The position numbers and the translations under genes were made by a program. Shown here piece by piece: positions 61,029-64,000 of a stretch of 64,000 nucleotides of DNA (positions within the stretch are counted from its first letter, which is position 1; every line of letters starts with the position of its first letter). The notes beneath the pieces were generated by a model. It did no database searches and was not told the origin of the DNA. It worked only from the letters and a program-made list of their open reading frames with translations. Source of the stretch: Paractinoplanes aksuensis (GTDB lineage Bacteria; Actinomycetota; Actinomycetes; Mycobacteriales; Micromonosporaceae); the NCBI RefSeq assembly GCF_024137025.1, contig NZ_JAMYJR010000042.1, positions 94,720 through 158,719 of the forward strand. Reading direction: 5' to 3'.

Positions 61029-61676
61029 TCAGCACCGGTCGCGGCTTTGCAGCACTGCGGCCGCGACGATCATGTTGCCGGCGAGGGCCGCGGCGACCGA
61101 CCGGGCGAGCGCCTCGGCCACGGCCCGGGCGCCCCAGACGTCGTTCTCGAGCCGTTCGGCCCGCGCGACGACCGCGGGCGTCCAGGGGATCTCGGGGTCG
61201 AGCCGCCGCAGCATCCCGCTCGCGGAAATCAGAGCCGCGAGCGCAGCGATACGTTGCGGCGCCTCGGCTTTGCCGTCGACCAGCATTTCCCGTACGCCGG
61301 AAAGCAGCCGGCCTCGCCGCCGTGCTCCCGGCTCCGCGAGCGCGTCGGGGTTGATATTCACGTCGCCGCGCCGCATGAGCCGTTGCCGCACCGGGCCGAG
61401 CAACGTCGGCCCGATCTCGGCCAGCGCGGCCTGGACGCCGCGCGGCCGGGAACGCAGAAACTCCCAGGCCGAACGCAGGATGTCGTCGGCCGGCGGGCGT
61501 TCCGCGACCGCTTCCACGCGGGTCGAGCCGCCCCGGCCGGGCAGGGTGCGCACGTGCTCGCCCAGGCTGAGGTCGGCCAGCACCGCGCCGGCCAGAGCCT
61601 CCGGCCCGGGACGGAACTGATGCAGGACGAGCAGGACGTCCTCGGCCAAGGTAGGAGGACCGATTCGGGGGGTCAT
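61029..61676 (-). CDS. GPP34 family (GOLPH3/VPS74-like) protein, copy 2
   Basis: A 215-residue paralogue of the 44554 gene, with LAEDVLLVLHQ, ALAGAVLADLSLGEHV, ADDILRSAWEFLRSRPRG and the Arg-rich central segment. Eukaryotic GOLPH3 binds PI4P through basic residues; whether bacterial copies bind phosphoinositides (present in actinobacterial membranes) is not visible. AAGGGAA precedes the ATG. It is sandwiched between MerR paralogues 2 and 3 and has its own TTGACC-N19 promoter. Confidence 0.85.
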   Translation of the reverse strand: MTPRIGPPTLAEDVLLVLHQFRPGPEALAGAVLADLSLGEHVRTLPGRGGSTRVEAVAERPPADDILRSAWEFLRSRPRGVQAALAEIGPTLLGPVRQRLMRRGDVNINPDALAEPGARRRGRLLSGVREMLVDGKAEAPQRIAALAALISASGMLRRLDPEIPWTPAVVARAERLENDVWGARAVAEALARSVAAALAGNMIVAAAVLQSRDRC

Positions 61677-61705
61677 CGGGCATTCCCTTCGACAGGTTTG
61701 GCCCC

Positions 61706-61736
61706 AGTGAAGACCGTGTCCTGTGTACAGGGTCAA
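61706..61736 (-). promoter_or_regulatory. MerR-type 19-bp-spacer promoter of GPP34 copy 2
   Basis: Minus strand TTGACC, spacer CTGTACACAGGACACGGTC (19), then TTCACT. The -35 overlaps the stop codon of MerR paralogue 3. Confidence 0.8.
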
Positions 61737-62473
61737 GCGTTCCGTCGACCCTCGGCCCGCAATTGCTCGCGGGCCAGCCTCTTGGCCCGCTGAATGACGT
61801 CGAGCTGAGCCTCGTTGTGCAGCTCTCTCAACGCGTCGAGGAACGTCTGCTCGGTGACCGCCCGGCCTTTCGACACACGCGCCATCGGATCGTCGTTCAT
61901 CCAGGGAAAATCCCGCAGAGTACGGGCATAGGACGGCGCATATTTCTCAGCCAGGTTCTGCCGCGTCGCCTCATCGGCATCGGCCGGCAGCGCATCGAAA
62001 TCGTCGCTGACCCCGTCCTCGTCGTTCTCCACCGCCTGCCGGATGTCGGCCAGAGCCCGCTCGTCGAAGACCTGCGCATACATGTGCACCATCGACCGAT
62101 CAGTCTCGGACATGCGCTCAGCGACCGACTCGAAACCCACCGGAGTGTCGGCAGGCGCGTTCTCACTCAGCAGGACGGCGATGCTCTGCCGAGCCTTCTC
62201 GAGCCGCTCGATGGTCGCCGCGTGATCGATGTCGACCCCGCGCAACGCCTCACCATCAGCGCTCGCGTCCAGCTCCTTGATCCGAGCCAACGGCACACCC
62301 AATTCGACCAGCCGCCGAATACGCAACAAACGCACAAGATCCGGCGTCTCATACTGCTTGTACCCGTTGTAACGACGGTCAGGCTCGTCAAGCAACCCCA
62401 GCCGGTGATAATGCCGAATCGTATTCACCGTGGTCCCGGCGAGACGCGCAAGCTCGCTAGTGCTCCAGGCCAC
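61733..62473 (-). CDS. MerR family regulator, paralogue 3
   Basis: A 246-residue MerR regulator (STSELARLAGTTVNTIRHYH, YNGYKQYETPDLVRLLRIRR) with the same long effector domain as paralogue 1 (RQNLAEKYAPSYARTLRDF, PWMNDD, EQTFLDALRELHNEAQLDVI). GTG with GGGGAGGG. It uses an ordinary -10 (TTAGGCT) rather than the TTGACC-N19 type, so it may be the constitutive member of the three. Its 3' end touches the promoter of GPP34 copy 2. Codon use is slightly AT-richer than its neighbours in the N-terminal half. Confidence 0.9.
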   Translation of the reverse strand: MAWSTSELARLAGTTVNTIRHYHRLGLLDEPDRRYNGYKQYETPDLVRLLRIRRLVELGVPLARIKELDASADGEALRGVDIDHAATIERLEKARQSIAVLLSENAPADTPVGFESVAERMSETDRSMVHMYAQVFDERALADIRQAVENDEDGVSDDFDALPADADEATRQNLAEKYAPSYARTLRDFPWMNDDPMARVSKGRAVTEQTFLDALRELHNEAQLDVIQRAKRLAREQLRAEGRRNA

Positions 62474-62624
62474 GTCGCAGCCCTCCCCGGGGCGATCCAC
62501 AGCCGCAGGCGACTCGAAAAACGAGCCTAACAGCCGCCCGCCGACCCACCTGTGCGTTCTCCGTCACGGTCGCCTCCCTCCATCCACTGTTCTGCCGACG
62601 CAGTTCCCGGTGGGGGAGTCGGTC

Positions 62625-62768
62625 ATGGGCGGTCCGGACGATCGAATTCGGGGCGCTCGTCTGTGGAACGTCTCGGCACGCCGCCGGGCCGACGAGGATT
62701 TTCGACTGATCACCATCGGCCAGGCCGTCACCCGGCAGCGGATGTCCGGCCGACCTGTATTCGGCTGA
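62625..62768 (+). CDS. 47-residue basic small protein
   Basis: ATG 62625 follows GGGGGAG at good spacing. The 47-residue product begins MGGPDDRIRGARLWN and is rich in Arg (ARRRADEDFRLI). No known family. It ends 32 bp before the lipoprotein gene on the same strand. Confidence 0.4.
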   Translation: MGGPDDRIRGARLWNVSARRRADEDFRLITIGQAVTRQRMSGRPVFG

Positions 62769-62800
62769 TCGGCAGGAGTGCGGAACGTTAGCCTGCGGCG

Positions 62801-63247
62801 ATGCGTACCAGGACCCTGACCGCGATCACGTTCGGCCTTGTCGTTGCTGTGGCGGGCTGCTCGAGCGATACCCCCGGCAGCACTACCGCGGCACCCGGAA
62901 CGACTGCCGCCACCACCCCGAGTGTCGCCCCGGTCGAGGCCACAGAGACAGCTCAGCCCGGTCCGACGGTGTCGGCCAAGCCGTCCGCGGCTGCCACCAG
63001 GAAAGCAGCCGCCGCCCCCGCAAAGGTGAAGGTGCCCAACGGCGTCGGCCTGGACTACCAGTCGGCGCAGGACCTGTGGCGCGCGGCGGGACTGCACGTC
63101 GCCCCGGCCATCGACGCCACCGGCGCCAACCGACTCCCCGTGATCGACGCGAACTGGGTGGTCCTCTCCCAGAACCTGAAAGCCGGCACCAAGGTCAACG
63201 CCGACTCGTTCATCACCGCCAAGGTGAAGAAGTACACCGACAACTGA
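62801..63247 (+). CDS. lipoprotein with PASTA-like domain
   Basis: A 148-residue lipoprotein: lipobox VAVAGC (Cys about 20), a Thr/Ala/Pro-rich linker (STTAAPGTTAATTPS), then one PASTA-like domain from about residue 78 (VPNGVGLDYQSAQDLWRAAG to QNLKAGTKVNADSFITAKV). PASTA domains bind peptidoglycan or beta-lactams when part of penicillin-binding proteins and Ser/Thr kinases. Here it is alone on a lipid anchor. TTAGCC lies 7 nt before the ATG and no ribosome site is seen: probably leaderless. Confidence 0.85.
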   Translation: MRTRTLTAITFGLVVAVAGCSSDTPGSTTAAPGTTAATTPSVAPVEATETAQPGPTVSAKPSAAATRKAAAAPAKVKVPNGVGLDYQSAQDLWRAAGLHVAPAIDATGANRLPVIDANWVVLSQNLKAGTKVNADSFITAKVKKYTDN

Positions 63248-63714
63248 TCCGCCTTGCGCCGACCACTAACGTAGATGCGTCATCCGGTCAACGCTTGGAA
63301 CTCGATCACCTCCCACTCCTGGGACCCGAGAATCGCGTAGGCGGTAAAACCAACATCGGCTCCGTCAGTTGATCAAACCCCTGTTCGGATGAGCTCGACC
63401 TGTTGGGAAGTCGTTGATCCGAAGGGTTTCAGACTGGGCGACAGTCTCGACGTTGCGCTCGTAGGCCACACAACCGATTTGCAAGAATGAGTCGGCGTGA
63501 ATGCGGCATTCATCCTCCCGTCATTCCTCACAGCTTTCGCCGCGACGTATTGCCCCCGTAGGGGGTCGAGCCACTACGGTGTTCGGAAAGAAAGAAATGA
63601 ATGTATCCGGTCGCCCGTGATTCACGGTTCGTCCACGAAGAACGGCACCCGTCTTGCCCACGGATGCCGTTCATGATCCCTTGCCCGCGACCCTCAGTCG
63701 AAGGTGGTTTCTCG
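63248..63714. other. 467-bp gene-free stretch with a hairpin
   Basis: No convincing gene. A hairpin at 63640-63672 pairs GAACGGCA-CCGT with ACGG-TGCCGTTC (one mismatch, 7-nt loop), and a small CCCCC-GTA-GGGGG stem lies at about 63555. Composition is AT-richer than the flanks, hinting at a boundary. A TTGACC-like word near 63283 lacks the 19-bp spacer pattern. Confidence 0.4.
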
Positions 63715-64000
63715 ATGACCGTAGCAAAAGAAAAGCCGAGCGCGCGACCTGATCAAAGGGCGGCGCCGATGGCTGCCCGAAGTCGGTCGACTGCAACTCA
63801 GAATTCGGCGTGGTCTGCGCGTGGGCTGCTGCTCGTCATCGAGGGCATGTTGGCCGGCATCGGCGGGGTGTTTGTGGCGACGGCTTCGATTCTGGCTACT
63901 GCTATCGCCGCATCGTGTGGGCGAATTCAGGCGGTCGAAGCATTTGCCTCTACGAGTTCGGCGAATATCTCGGAGGGCTTCTTCCAATCGAAGATCTTAC
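63715..64000 (+). CDS. N-terminal part of an unknown membrane protein, runs off the window
   Basis: An ATG with AAGGTGG upstream opens a frame that stays open to the last base (95 residues so far). The first 35 residues are basic and hydrophilic (MTVAKEKPSARPDQRAAP). A hydrophobic segment follows, ARGLLLVIEGMLAGIGGVF and VATASILATAIAAS, then a Ser/Ala-rich part. Codon third positions are much less GC-rich than elsewhere in the window (GTA, GCA, AAA, GAA, TCT, ATT), which suggests acquired DNA or weak expression. Not recognised. Confidence 0.5.
   Translation, partial: MTVAKEKPSARPDQRAAPMAARSRSTATQNSAWSARGLLLVIEGMLAGIGGVFVATASILATAIAASCGRIQAVEAFASTSSANISEGFFQSKIL

Noticed and set aside
63270..63300. 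A further TTGACC-N19 promoter on the minus strand near 63283
   Set aside because: TTGACC is present but the CTGT/ACA dyad and a -10 at 19 bp are absent and no minus-strand gene follows.
63694..63987. Minus-strand 97-codon ORF at the right edge
   Set aside because: Arg/Ser-rich with no ribosome site; the plus-strand frame on the same DNA has a ribosome site, a transmembrane segment and stays open to the window end.
1..64000. tRNA, rRNA, insertion sequences, integrase or attachment sites
   Set aside because: I looked for cloverleaf arms, CCA ends, transposase motifs and terminal inverted repeats and saw none I could support.

Overview
The window is high-GC DNA with GC-rich third codon positions and GTG/TTG starts. 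Genes often lie 6-8 nt downstream of a -10 box with no leader. It carries many secreted enzymes with ricin-type (RICIN) and CBM2 carbohydrate-binding modules, large LuxR (LAL) regulators, a NIT-domain sensor kinase and GPP34 proteins. Together these point to the chromosome of a filamentous actinobacterium, most likely Micromonosporaceae (Actinoplanes-like). I saw no tRNA, rRNA, CRISPR array, transposase or integrase. The region looks like an accessory, decaying chromosomal arm: eight or more broken genes or remnants are visible.

Layout. 0.2-11 kb is a plant-polysaccharide block: a GH27 alpha-galactosidase coupled to an SGNH esterase, a GH62 arabinofuranosidase followed by a CBM2 esterase, a sugar dehydrogenase, a small lectin and a RICIN-tagged S1 protease. 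LacI-type operators sit before the first two operons and the dehydrogenase. 11-20 kb holds signalling genes: a NIT sensor kinase, a LAL regulator, a NarL-type two-component pair, MerR paralogue 1, an NmrA-like reductase and a class A beta-lactamase. 20-32 kb holds RidA, an 871-residue repetitive secreted protein with a decayed partial copy downstream, an F420/NADP-type reductase, a LysR regulator, a KAP-like membrane NTPase and a cold-shock protein. 32-44 kb holds a STAS-ATPase regulator, an alpha/beta hydrolase, a fatty-acid desaturase, SelO, a GGDEF-EAL protein, an Lrp regulator facing a transketolase-like enzyme, and an aldo/keto reductase. 44-62.5 kb holds two GPP34 genes, hydrolases, a frameshifted SecDF translationally coupled to a phytase-like esterase, two tripeptidyl-peptidase-like hydrolases, an Rrf2 regulator facing a NIPSNAP gene, STAS and LAL genes, and MerR paralogues 2 and 3. 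The end carries a PASTA-like lipoprotein and the start of a gene that runs off the window.

The most striking signal is a shared promoter architecture. Eight promoters have the form TTGACC, a 19-bp spacer carrying CTGT-N7-RACA-N-GG, then a weak -10 of the form TNNNNT. They precede RidA, LysR, a hydrolase-GPP34 operon, a GNAT gene, a peptidase, a LAL regulator, MerR paralogue 2 and the second GPP34 gene. The over-long 19-bp spacer is the hallmark of MerR-activated promoters, and three MerR paralogues lie in the window, one apparently autoregulated. I infer a MerR regulon spread over at least 40 kb; its inducer is unknown.
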